Below, in pieces: positions 50,231 to 62,955 of a DNA stretch of 64,000 bases. Origin of the DNA: Archilochus colubris. Lineage: Eukaryota > Chordata > Aves > Apodiformes > Trochilidae. Position numbers and translations under genes: made by a program. How positions within the stretch are numbered: the first letter of the stretch is position 1; each line of letters opens with the position of its first letter. The notes under the pieces were generated by a model. It saw nothing but the letters and a program-made list of their open reading frames with translations. It was not told where the DNA came from and did no database searches. The stretch covers positions 9,422,609 through 9,486,608 of the forward strand of contig CM041084.1 in assembly GCA_023079485.1 (NCBI GenBank). Reading direction: 5' to 3'.

Positions 50231-52576
50231 CTTCACACTGTAGAGGCACATCATTTAAATGCCCTTCATATATTGAAGCTTGGGAATCTCTAGTCTATTC
50301 AAGCTGAAGATGTTAAGAAGATGCAGAGAAAGTTATAATACATGGGTCGTGATCTTTCCCAGTAAGAGGTCCAGGGAGATCTGAATTGTTCAGTGAGAGT
50401 ATGGGTGGAGATTCAGTTTCTATGCTTTATCAAGAGGACTTTGAATTCAAGATTTAATTCCCACACATAATAATTGCATATTCTCTTGACATGAGAAAGT
50501 AGAGTAAGGAAAGGCTGAACTATCAAAACAATTGCTTCTGCAGTTCTGAAGTGGTTGTCTGTTTCCTCATCCACATCCTGGAATTTGAAACAAAGAGAAC
50601 CAAAAAAATTTGGTAGAATTATGCAAAAAAAATTGATAGAGTAATGCTTTGCACTGACAATTTACACATTCAACTAAAAAGAACTGCCTCATCTTGATGA
50701 ATTTGCTTTAGCAAACACAAAACTTCTAGAACTCACAGAAAATTTCTTAGCATAAGTCTTTTCTAGGCATCAGAGCCATTGACAACACTCAGAAGTAGTC
50801 TGGTCAGTTACTTTTCCTTTTCAGTAAACTTATTAAAACTCAGAATTTCCAAGTTAATATTTTATGATGAGAAAAAAAATGCATCAGCTTGATGCAATTT
50901 CTAAAAGCAAAATTCAAGTTAATTTTAGTGAATTCCTATATGGTAAACATAGAAATGAATGTGTTGATTAATATGACTAGATAGTGCGTGAGACAGAAAT
51001 ATAAATTACTGAAATTTCTACCCTAAACCCACAGGTTACTGTATAAAGAAATCCTGAAAATAAAAGCCAGTAATTTATGCTGTAAAGTTCCAAAAATAAA
51101 GCCTCATTTTAAAAAATGCTTGACATTCTGTGTCTCACCTGATTCAAATTGTAGCTTTGAAATTTCACTAGCTTTGAAAATCAAACCATGGTGATGCACG
51201 CTGAAGTCCAAGCCTCAAATCTAAACAATTCAAAATTTAGAAGTAGTTTTGAAAGGCTGGTTGTAGGAAAGTTAATAAGAGATGAAAATACAGTTTTTAG
51301 CACAGCACAAAAGGCTTTCTGAGTCTATGAACAACAAATGCTCAACCACAGTCACAAGACTATATTTAACCTGTTAAGTCATGATCTCCTTTATTGTATG
51401 CTAATTTCTTTAATCTTTAAGCCCATCTTTCCTGATCGTTTTTATTTTTCATAGCAATTCAGCATGTTTTAATCTTAAATGACACCCAGACACTGACTTA
51501 ATAATTAATATGCCAAGTAAAGCAGGTAAACTAAATCATCTCTTAAATTAAGAAATTAGATCCTTTCTATTAGAGCATAAACATAATTTAAAACATTGGT
51601 CTTAATAACTCATGCTCTATGAAGGAAAGAGCAGGTGGCTTAGTGTTACTAATGCTGGATTGATATTTAAGAAAAATACGAGAATCTTAGTTTGGTGTAT
51701 AATGTACTTCAGTTGCTTCCTATCTGTTTCTAGCATTTAAATAATGAAATTATATTCCTTTTCATGATGCACACTCTTCTGAATTTTAAGATGCATATTC
51801 TAATTATTTTTAGAAAGTGAGGGATAATGTTTATTCTCAGTACATACTCTTTAAAAAAAATTATTTATTTATTGGTTATAATTCAAATAACATTGTTTTA
51901 AACATTAGCTACCAAGCTGCAGGAAGCAGGGCAAATATCTAATCCCTGAGTCAAACATGCTCTCTCCATTAGTAGGCTGGGTGAAAACAGGCTGAACTGG
52001 AGTCAGGGTACACTGAAGTGTCTCATCATCAGAGGTGCAGGAAGCATCACTGCTGAGACTGCAGGAAGCTTTGTTTAACTCTAATTTGCAATGGTCATTT
52101 AAAGTTTTTATTTGATCTTTTGTGCTCACAGACCTGTACCATAAAGCTCTTGTGCATAGCTTGCCAGCTGCTCAGTATCATTCCAGGGAGAAACACTGAG
52201 AACTTGGTCTCCCCCCTGCATCTCAGACCAGAATCCAATCATAGTTTGAGCTGAGTAACTTTGTTTTGAGTGAGCAGCTTCCCCTCTGTTCCATTTCTGA
52301 AGCTGAGAATAGAGACACTCTGTCCTTTGCTGGACTATGTGCAGTTTTGTACTGGTTTTTGCACTCTGATGGTGAAAATTTAGTATTTAAATACTCACTG
52401 GGCATGGCTGAGAACAGATGCCTAAAAGATGGTATGCAGAATGCACTGTCATGTTTTCATAAATCATTGAAGTTATTGCAATAGCCACTTATGTATAGAA
52501 GTTTCCTGATTTTGTGGTGTATATTCTGAACTTTTAGGTAGTCATTTGTTTTCCCTCTAATTCAAACAAATCAGGG

Positions 52577-52621
52577 GTTTTTGTTTTACTTTGGGTTTTT
52601 TTCCTTTTTTCTTTTTTTTTC
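52577..52621. repeat. T-rich tract
   Basis: Low-complexity T/G/C run, dominated by T. Confidence 0.8.
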
Positions 52622-53420
52622 CATGTTGGGTACGTGTAAAGGATGGATTTACTTATAAAACAACAGAGTGAAACTATCAGTAAGAATAAATGCCACAGGA
52701 GGAAAAAGCTGTGTACTGTGAACTTCAAAATAAGACTATTTATTTATGTAACCCAGTTTAAAATGCCTTATCATAATACTTGCAAGAATTCTGTAAGCAA
52801 TAAACTCCAAAACTTAGATACAAAACCTTTCAGAAGGAAAGCCTGTTCAGACTAATACTAAAGTTTACTCCTTTGGATTAAAAATAAAGAAAAAGTAAAA
52901 AACTTCAACATGGGACATCTCCAGTAGGAATTTTGTATTTCATAAGTTAACACTATGGTCCAGGGCTGCTTCCAGACTCATCATCACCAATGCCAAAGAT
53001 GATGCAGTTTTAATACTATAAGATTTCCATTTAATACAATTGCTGATACTGAGGGTTGACAGAAATGGTTAGGAATTTAACACTAGTATGGAGACAGAAG
53101 TAGTTATCTCACAGATAATTTAATGTGAGACAAGTCCTTTCACAGGGAATACACTTTTCAAACAGGAGACCACAGAGCTCACCGGTGAAAGAGAGACAGG
53201 GATGTCAGGGGCAGATGCTACTCACACCTACTAGAAAAGCAATGTGTCAGAGTGCACAATACACACTTCAGATAAACCACTCGTTATTTATCTGCCATTT
53301 TTATCTAGGATGGTTTGGGTTTTGGAGGGATTTGGATATGCAGGCTCTGTTCTTAAAATTATCCATGTGGAATGTGCCGATTGGTAAAACAGGTGTCAAA
53401 AGGATGGACATGAAACTTGC

Positions 53421-54141
53421 TGTTACCCAATGCTAATGGATGCAGAGACTCAAAGGTTCAAAGGTTTTGTTGGCTATGAAATGCAGCAATAAAAGAATCA
53501 AACATACAGTAAAATACACTCCTGGGAGCTAAAAACCCTTAATATAGTGTTAAATAATATACTCATATCAAATTGAAAAATAATATGACCGGTGCCAAAA
53601 GCCATGCATGTGACATGCAAGTCACAGGTAGCACTTCTCCAGCACACGACACAAGGTTGTGTGCATTCTCTTGAGGATGACAAGAGGGGTCCATTCAAAA
53701 TGCCGCACGTAACTCCAAATCTGTCTCTTAGGATTGCAATACCATATATAAGAAAGAATAGAAATACCCTATATAAGAAAGAATAAAAACAGGATACCTG
53801 AATATGGAAATCAGGGACAGGAGTCTTTGGCCCCCATTTTTGTCTTCTTATCAGAACAAATTCTCGTTCTTGATTGAACAAATAACTTCCCATAACTTCA
53901 TGCTGTAGACTGAAAGCTGCTTGTGATGAGATCAGAAGCAAACCACCTCCCTGTACTTTCAGGCAGGTCTCACATCCAATACAGTCGGTTAAAAAGCTAA
54001 TGAGGCAGGGATGTAGCAACAGTTCCTTTCACTGGACTGATCAGCCACGTTACAAATGAACATGGTACTTCTTTAAGAGAGACCCAAGCATGCTAAAATG
54101 GTCCTTAAGTCAATCTCCAGCTACATTTCCCCCTCAAAACA
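53421..54141 (-). mobile_element. Tentative old LTR
   Basis: About 720 bases bounded by TGTTACCC on the left and CCCTCAAAACA on the right, so either strand has TGTT...AACA ends. On the minus strand it starts TGTTTTGAGGGGGAAATGTAGC, a style seen in some avian ERV LTRs. Minus-strand TATATA words occur twice inside a 25-bp tandem duplication, like a doubled TATA box. CpG words are somewhat more frequent than in the flanks. Against it: no AATAAA on the minus strand, no target duplication (left ACTTGC, right CAAAGA) and no coding remnant. I cannot match it to a named family. Confidence 0.3.
53739..53785. repeat. 25-bp tandem duplication
   Basis: ATACC-x-TATATAAGAAAGAATA occurs twice with a 25-base period and one mismatch, the second unit starting at 53764. 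Each unit contains TATATA. Confidence 0.85.
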
Positions 54142-57100
54142 CAAAGAAAGAGATGAATGATTTAAAGTTGCTGTGGAGCTGACTGAGAGAAAGAGCCAGC
54201 CACATGAAAAATGCTCTTTTTGTGAAGAACAGCTGCTGCTCTGGTGTAGCACTGCTCTGTCTGGGGTTTCTGTTTAATAAATGACAACACAAACCCTGCT
54301 GCAATCCTTTATAGAAACTTTTTTACTGTGAGACAAAACATCTTGTACATGGGCAGTGATAACTACACATTATAGAATGAATCATAAATGGATTGCATGG
54401 CAAAATTCATCTGTTGTACCTGCAGTTTATATTTAATACTATACGATAAAGTATCTCAGATGTCACATAAATCATTGTGACATTCTAATCCAACCTCTAT
54501 GATCTCCATTTAGAAATACCAGCAGCTATCTTTAAAGCGTCCTTCCCAACAGTAACAGACTCTGACCCTATTAATGACATCAAAACTTCAGATGACTAGA
54601 TTCTACACTTGCACCCATAAAGCACTTCATATTTTACTAAACTTTAAATAGATTTTTCTTTAACTTACATGTGTCAATATGAATTGGGCTTATGTAGTAT
54701 TTAGATACATGCATTGCATGGAACAGGAATTACAGTAGGAATGTAAAGCTTACATAAAAGTTGTATTTTTATCCTTAGTTCACAGTAGAAATAAATTATT
54801 TTTCACTTTTATCTTTTCATGTATGTACATTGTCTGCATCACCTCTCACTCCAGCAGAGCAAGTCCCACTAAGGAACAAAACCAGAACAAAGAGCTGACT
54901 TCTCTTTCCTGTGCATTTAAGAACAGCTTGCAAAGGTCTGTAAGATACTACCTACCATTTGTTCTAGCTTTTAGAAAGTCCTGAATCTGAAACAAGTTAT
55001 ACAGAATAAAATCCAAGCTTCTAAGACTAGTAAAAGCTATGTGGTGGGTATTTAAAAGCCAGACCAAGGCTATATTCAATGAGTCCACATTAGAAACATG
55101 TAGAGGGGGATCCCTGGAGAGACCATGGTAATGCAATGGACAGCTACACCACTGCACTACACAGGGTCAGCTCTGCTGAGTAGCGTGGTGGTGAGCAAGG
55201 CTGGGCTTTTCTTTTGGGGAAATTTGCCCAGTGGGACTTTTGGTAGGGAATTAGGACAGGTAAATAAACCAAGGGACTGGAAGATCATAGAAAAGCTCCC
55301 AATTTCCCTTCTCTTTTGTACAGAGACAGCTGGGTGGAGTACACTCCCTGGTATCTATGCTTTATCTTGGATCCTAATGATCCTAATGCATTTGTGTGGG
55401 ACCTAATTCAAGGCAATTCCATTGATTTGAATCAGAACTGTTGCAGCCACAAGGTCCCGAGCTACTTCAGAGCTGCGAGCAGGCACAGGGGAAAAAGCTC
55501 TGTTAGCGATTGTGTTCAGAACAATTCCTGTCAATTCTGAAAGTTTTTCTATGGCCAAATATGACTGCAGCACACTAATAAAAAGCACCCAGTAATTCAG
55601 GGAGAAAATAGCTTTAGGGAACATTTTAAATTTTTTTTTCAAGGCTAGCTCAAACCAGCAAGTCCACAAAGTATAGAGAAAAATAAAAATTACTGCATTC
55701 CCTACTTTGCCTGGAAGTATGGGGCCACAACCACCTTGTCCTGGTAGAAATGGAAAGGATGTTCTGTGTGATCATTGGTGGTGATCACCTCAAAACCATC
55801 TGTGTCAGATATATTTATTGCCTTTAGAGCCTTTGATGTATGGCTTTGAGCATGGACTTTGAGCAGGTGAAGAAAGACAAAGAGAACTCATTGCTATTTA
55901 CCATGTGTCAGATGGTAGCAATGTCAGAATTAGGGTGGTTGTCCTAGGAACACACCAGAACCAGCAGCAGTCAGCAGAAGACTAAGAGCAAAGAAAACAA
56001 GTCCTTGGAAAAGGCATGAGGCTAAATTGCACAAGCAAAATAGTACTGGGAACATTCAAAAGATGAAATTTTCTTGCAGGGTAGGCATTACTTCCACCCT
56101 CTTCTTTCTGCCTTCAAAATTATTCCTTATTTTCTAACACTGGAACTGGAACTTCCAGTACAGGAAAGAAATTTGTCTGATACAATCAACCTGCTTTGAG
56201 CTGGAGATGGGATGAGGTGACTCCCAGGTCCCTCCAGCCAACATTTTCATGATTTTGTGGTTGATTCTCCAGATGCTTCCAGCAGGTAACAGGCTTAGAA
56301 AGAGGAAAGCAATATCAGGAAATTTGAACATGCTTCTCAGAAACAACCTTAGAAGTCACCAGAGATGGGAATTACAGTCATGGATATTAGGGCTGCAGGA
56401 AGAATAAGGCACAGGTGACAGCTTACTCTTGTCCCTCTAATGTGCTACAGGCCTCATATATAACCACATGCTGTACATCTGATGGATGTCTGGTTCACCT
56501 GGGCAGTACAAACATCTACTTTTCTTGCAAAAAAGAAAGTAATGTTTTTAGTACAAAGTTATAAGGTAAAAAACATTAAGAACAAAGCCTAAGGAGATAT
56601 GAAAGGTTGCATCAAACAGTGCTTCTGAGTACCTGAGCTAACCATCTGGCAACCACCTCCCCTTTATACCATCTTGCAAAACCTGCAAAATGTGTCACGA
56701 ATGTGCCCCAATGACACTGCTACATCTGAAAGGTCTTTCCTTTTTGCCTGGTCCTGGTATGACATGGAAGATGTGAACAGTCAGTTCTTTATGAAATTCT
56801 CAGGTAAAACTTAATATACAAACAAAGTTCCAGAAAATTGCACTGATCATTTTTGACACTTCATAATTTTCACTTGGCAATGTGCTTAGATGCAGCAATT
56901 GCCTGGAAGAGAAAATAAATAGTAAGTAAGATGGGAAAAAGGAAGCACTGCTCTTTAGTATATACTGGAGAGATAAGCACAGTCATGATCTGCCTTGATA
57001 TTGATTTCTGTATGAGAAGGGGCTTTCAGAATAAATCAAATGCTAAATACTAGCATATAATTGTATAAAAAACCAACAACCCAACCTGTGAAGTCATGGG

Positions 57101-58630
57101 CTATTAACTAATCACTATACTTCAACTAATGGCAGCATACAGGTGCTAGGTAACCCCTGATAAGATGTGTGCATTGGCTGCTTGGGAATTACTAGAGAAA
57201 AGTGATTCCCTTTCCTGCCACAACTACAACCAAACCCATCTCTGATTCAAACTGATTACATAGGAGTTTCTGTTTTGACTGGTTTTATAGGAGATAAATG
57301 CTGACTACATTGCATTCAGACAGTCAAAATCGGCACACTAGTTGATAAAACCTTAAAAAAAAAAATGCAATCACTGAAGAGCATTTGCTTCTTTTTAGTG
57401 GGTTCATTACTCCTGACATCATAATGCTGCATGCTGGAATCCTGAGTTCTCCAACTGATTTATTTTTATACATTGCATTACATTTCATAAGATATGAAGA
57501 GTCAGATGACTGGAAGCTGACTGCAAAAATCAATGAGGAACAGACACATACTGGCATATATGAGAAATGTTGCCCTTTTACAATTTTTAAATAATTTTAC
57601 TCTCTATTTCACACTATCTCCATTATGCGTTTCATGAAAATCTAAAAATCCATTCTATTCGAGCATTCTTTTTCTTTATTTTGGTTCCCCAAGTTAACAT
57701 TAAACAAAAATGAATGGTAAGCCAATTCTGAAAACAGTTTTCGAGGAACTATTATGCTGGCTCATTTGTTCTGAATAAAATGAAAGCAAAAACAAGCCCA
57801 AAAACAAAACAGAGAAAAAATATATGCCCATTACAAAGAGCTCTGTGGAAACTGCTGGCAGAAAATAATAGGTTTGGGGTTTTTTACCCAACTGTCTAGC
57901 ATTTAGTATAATATTTATATTCTGCAAACTATTTTATCAAAAGACTTGCTATATTCCTTGCCCTGAAAAATAAGGCACTCTCAAGCAAACTATTTAAAAG
58001 GAATTAAGTTAAATTCAAAGCTATTTCACCTTTCTAAATTTACAATTTTTACTGTGTCTGTGAGTTGTCTCCCTCTTCTGGCTGATCCACACAGCCCAAG
58101 GGATCTACAGTTCTTAGTGTTTGAACACCAGAGGCATCAGGTTTGGTGTGGCCCCATAGCCCAGGCAGCTCTTCTCCCATGTGGGAGCTGTTGAGACTGC
58201 AGCATTTACCTGCAGGTACAGATTTGCAACTGGACCTTCATGGCAAGCACACCCTGCTCTACCTTGAAACTTGGAAGGAGTGAGCAAGCAATGAAAGAAA
58301 GAGCAAAATAAGAGATGACAACATAATTATATTTTTCTTCTAAGTTAGCTCTGAGGTTAGGGGACACACCAGGGGCTTCTATACTTCCAGAACAGAAATG
58401 CAATTGTTTGCATACGCTCCAAGTCGCATTACTATTTTTGTATCCCAGTCACACATCTCCTCTGTTGGCATCAGCCAGGGCTCTTTCCATGGCATACATT
58501 GCTCACAGCTTGATGCAACAAACTGCCCGACAACTATATTGAGAAACAGCTTGTTTTGTTTTCTAATTTGGAAAACAAAGGCAAGCTGCAAGCTGCGCTG
58601 ACTGGGAAGTCATACATCTTTAACACAAAG

Positions 58631-58659
58631 TAAAAAGGAAAAGAAAAGAAAAGAAGGAA
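58631..58659. repeat. A/G-rich (GAAAA)n tract
   Basis: Irregular AAAAG/GAAAA units. Confidence 0.8.
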
Positions 58660-61600
58660 ACAACCTTTAGATACAGCAGACACCCTCTTTCCTTGCTAAG
58701 TGCCCTGTCAGCATGGCCACTCTCATGCCACTTTTCAACACCAGATGAAAAAAAAAAAGAAATGTTTATTGATTTTGTGTTCAGAAGTTAATATTAGGGA
58801 ATTCATTGCCTGTAGAGAGAGGGCTTCAGGTTTGCAGAAGGGATCCTTTCTCCAGTGGGATCAACTATGAAATGAATGTAGACTTCCAATTATTCACTAC
58901 ATAGGCCAGCAGGTCTCGAAGAGTTGCCTTGGAAGTTAACCCCTGGTCCATCAAGATCCATCCTGGCCTCGAATAACATTGTCTGGCTTGGTACCAGCTT
59001 TCATCTCCCCACACACTCAGTCTCACCTCAGCATTCCAAGGAAATCCTTACAACAGCAGGAGCCATTGCAGGCCCATTTCAGGAAATGACCTCATCCTAG
59101 TCAGGGACATGGAGTGTAAGTGGCCTTACATTGCCTTTTAGAAGTGTACAAGAGCTGGGAGACCTGCTGAGCTTTGATTGTCTGACTGCTCAGGCTCAGT
59201 GTGCTCACACACTCCACGAACACAGCCTCAGTGCTCAGACAGTCAAGGATGGTCACAAAGGGTTGGAGATCACACTTGGGAATCCCTACAACAGACTTAT
59301 CAGACCAACATGGAGTTCAATTCACATCTTCAGGAAGTGCTATAGATTGTGACATCCCACGTTTACCCAGCTATTTGTATGGCATAATCATCTTAACACC
59401 TCAGATGTAGTGGGGATCCAACTTAGTCTTAGCTTTTAAATGGAATGCCATTTAACTATGCAGCCCTTTGGTTTTCCCTGCAATCAGTGGCAGGAAATAG
59501 AGGCCAATTCCAATCATAGCTGGACTCTGTTGATTATAGAGCTCACTATGATTATTGACTACGCTGCTATCATAGATGATTCAGTGAAGTGTCTGTACAA
59601 GTAAGTTAGGGGTTGATAACATTAGCTACCGATAGACTTTTCTAATCAGTGGGTGCACATCTCACTAGAGAAGGTAAGGGGGCAGGGAAGTCTTGGAACT
59701 TGTGGTGCAGTCTTTGGAGGCTCTGGAAAAACTCAGAATCAGTCTTGTGAACTAGGAGCCTGGGCACTGTGAGTCTGCAATTGCCATCACCTCCATGAAA
59801 CAGAGCTGGCGTATAATTTCTGTAAATGAACAGGACTACACCAAAGGAAAACAACTTGTATACATAATTTATCTTCTCAGGGAAATGACACAACAAACCT
59901 CTGAGTAGTTGCTATCCTGTCAGGTATTTAGCATGAAGGAATCCAGTCTGGTGATTCCCTGGAGCATCATGGTAATTAATAATAAAGGTATTAAACATCA
60001 GGCACACAGCAAGGAAGAGACCTTGCTTTGAAAACTCAACTGCCTGAATGGGCTGGGTAGGAGTAATGAGTTCATACACTTCAAACAAGTTTTATAATAG
60101 AAGAATTTTGTGTTTCCAGGTCTCCTGAGTCACAAAACAACAGCTGAATTTTTTTAAGTCTGCTCCCCTGACTTCTGGTCTGATGGCTATTTTCTAAGAC
60201 CATGTTTTAAATCAAGGCTAGATGAAAATACAGTATATAGTTGTACCATTGTATATAAAAAAGGTGGTTGCCTTCTTGTGTTTCTTGGAGGTTATTTGCA
60301 TTCTTAATAGAGACAGAATCTGGCTGAGCAAATTTGGGAGTCCCCAGGATAAAGCTGAAATTTCAGCAGAAATGTGATTGCCTGAAATGTATCAAGTTGC
60401 CATATTTTGTTTATTTCATGAGATTCAATTACAGAAATTGCCAGTCTGCAACTCCAAATTGCCTGACAACTGTTGAACTTACTGTCTCACAAGCATCATC
60501 ACCCCAGAGCACAATGATACACACGTTCCTCCACTACCATAAATTAATATAAGCTGCCAGTAATTAAAAAGGGCAGAATAAACTCCACACCTCCTTTATT
60601 CTCTGTCTACTATAATGAGGATGTCATTCTGTTGTCTCATGGGTGGGATCTTTTGCCACTTCAGTTGTTATAGGGATTTTTCCTTGACACGTTGGGTACA
60701 AATATGGTTTCACTTCACAAAATACCTCTCTGCCCTCACCAGTCTGTTCATCCTTGTCAAATCAGGATTTCACACATTGTTTTCTGTACATTCCCTAATC
60801 TTAGTGAAAGTTTCATTTCCCCAGCCCATTGCCATCAGCTATTAGTCTGGCACAAAACCCAAGCTCAAAATGAAAAAAGATAAACCAGAGAAAAGAAAGC
60901 AGCCACAGCTACTATTGCTCTGCTTTCTCCTGTCTCAGCTAACAAAACATGCTTAATAGCACCATTGTGTTACTGGTGAGCCAGAGAGACAAGCAGGTGT
61001 ATCTTGTCATGCCCTATGAATATTATCTATTCCTGAAATATTCTATATCCGACCATTAGTGTTTCCAAAGATCACAATGGCAATAGACAGAGGAACATTT
61101 CCTTGTCTAATGGACACAAAACAGCAATAACAACATGGTATTACCCACTGTGGATGTTACTGACCAACAAGGTCATAGACAACACTTGGATCAGCTCCAA
61201 GCTTCCACAGCTGAAACCAGTCTTAAAATGACAATTCAAAATTTCACACATTAATAATTATTTTTTATCTTATGGCATCCTCATACGATCTAAAGATATC
61301 TGATTGTCTCTTTTTGAACAAGCTGTATTTCTTTACTTTGCTGATAACAAGTAGGCAAAAATGCTAAAAGACTAAGTTATTTTTCCCAAAAAGAAAATAA
61401 GTTTTAAAATGTAATGAAGTCCTTTCAATTTATTTAAAAAAAATTATTGGTGGATCCTGGCTTCTATGGGTGAAAAAATGCTTTTTCTGGTTTAGAAAAG
61501 AATGATTTTCCTTTTAGCATTCAAATTTGCATGCCAATACACTTTGCATATAATTTGCATACCACACTGTATCACAACCATTTTGTCTCTTATTGTAAAA

Positions 61601-61776
61601 TCCAAGATCAGCTTCTAGCATTTCATGACTCGGATTATTAAAACATTTTGTTAAGTCAAGTCTGAAGATAAGCTTCCATCCTGTTGCTCCCGGAATTGCA
61701 TACTAATGGACAGGAAAGGTGAGTGTCTGGTTCAGGCATTGGATTGGGCTTTGCCTCCAGTCCCAAATTTCTCATG

Positions 61777-61792
61777 TTTTTTTTTTTTTTTT
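61777..61792. repeat. 16-base T run
   Basis: Pure T run, simple repeat. Confidence 0.85.
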
Positions 61793-62940
61793 AAATATGG
61801 ACTACTTAACTTTAAAAATACCATTTTTCTTATTTTACAAATAAGGAGGTGATTTCTAAAGATATTAATTCCGTTTCTTTTGTAATCTTGTCTTTTTGAG
61901 TGATTATCTGTAATGATTCACAGGCATGGTTTTCCTTTCACTCTGTGTGTGGGCAGATACCCAGTGAGATCCCAATCTTGTCTAGAAAGCACTACTGTAA
62001 TGCCCCTGTTAATCAAAATTACTTAGCCTTTTTTTCAATTAAATGATTTATGCAAAGCAAGATCAACTTGCTAAAAAATTATTTTTTTATAGTTCTACAC
62101 AAGTTTTAGGAAAACTTTGAACATGGATATTTTTCATGTCAAAGATATTATTTTTGGCATATGTGACAGAAAGCTTTATAACCAGCTACACTTGCAGTGT
62201 CAGAGCACTCTTATGGGAAACCAAAGTTCAGGCTTTCACCCACCTGACTCAGTAGAAGGATCTTGTTATGCACCAGGAGCTACACTGAACACCTGCCTGT
62301 CACTGGTTCTCATAAAATATTTGGAATATAAAAATATTTGTGTAAAGCGGAACAATTCCAGTAGGCTACTACCAAGAGTAGCTGATGAGGTTTAGCCCAC
62401 ATAGAAGAGCAGCACAGAAAATCAGTGTCTCTCTCCTGTATGAGTACCTATACCTCTCCCCTCTCCTGGGTCTGTCATTGAGCTTCAATCATGAAAACCA
62501 GGAAAAGACTTGATTTCATCCAAATGGGAAACCAGGAATGCTCAACGGTATCAAAAAGCTCTGCAGGACCCTTAACCATATCCTGCTAAGCACTGTTAGG
62601 AGTAGACATGGTACTTTTGTGGAGAGAATCAGAGCAGACATCATGAAGCTGCCTTTCATACTTTGATATTGTGAAGTCACTCTGAAAGAAGGTGGCTGGA
62701 AATGGGACCCAAGGCCATGGCTGAGGGTCATTAAGCACCTGAAGTATTTTCCTTACTAGTAACAACAACCCAAAGACTTAACCCCAAGTATCTTAAGCAG
62801 CTGAAGTAGTTTGTTGAGGTTAGTGATGTGAATACTCACAAAATATTTGGTGTATTGCCTAGGAGTAGCACTGCACTGCTTTTCCTCACATACTACTCTG
62901 TGATGTATTATTGTTTAACACTTTCCTAATCAACATATCA

Positions 62941-62955
62941 CCATCATCATCATCT
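62941..62955. repeat. (CAT)n microsatellite
   Basis: Short run of CAT/ATC units. Confidence 0.75.

Larger units (their letters stand above)
50132..53420. other. Unique non-coding DNA
   Basis: No gene seen. It has a 10-bp duplication TATTACTGCA at 50211-50230, a complex AT-rich tract at 51380-51560 that may be conserved non-coding sequence, and a T-rich run at 52577-52621. Confidence 0.55.

Noticed and set aside
53498..54019. 173-codon minus-strand frame as a gene
   Set aside because: No domain, motif or plausible composition. It lies inside a repeat-like block, and one frame of this length by chance in both strands of 64 kb is not surprising.
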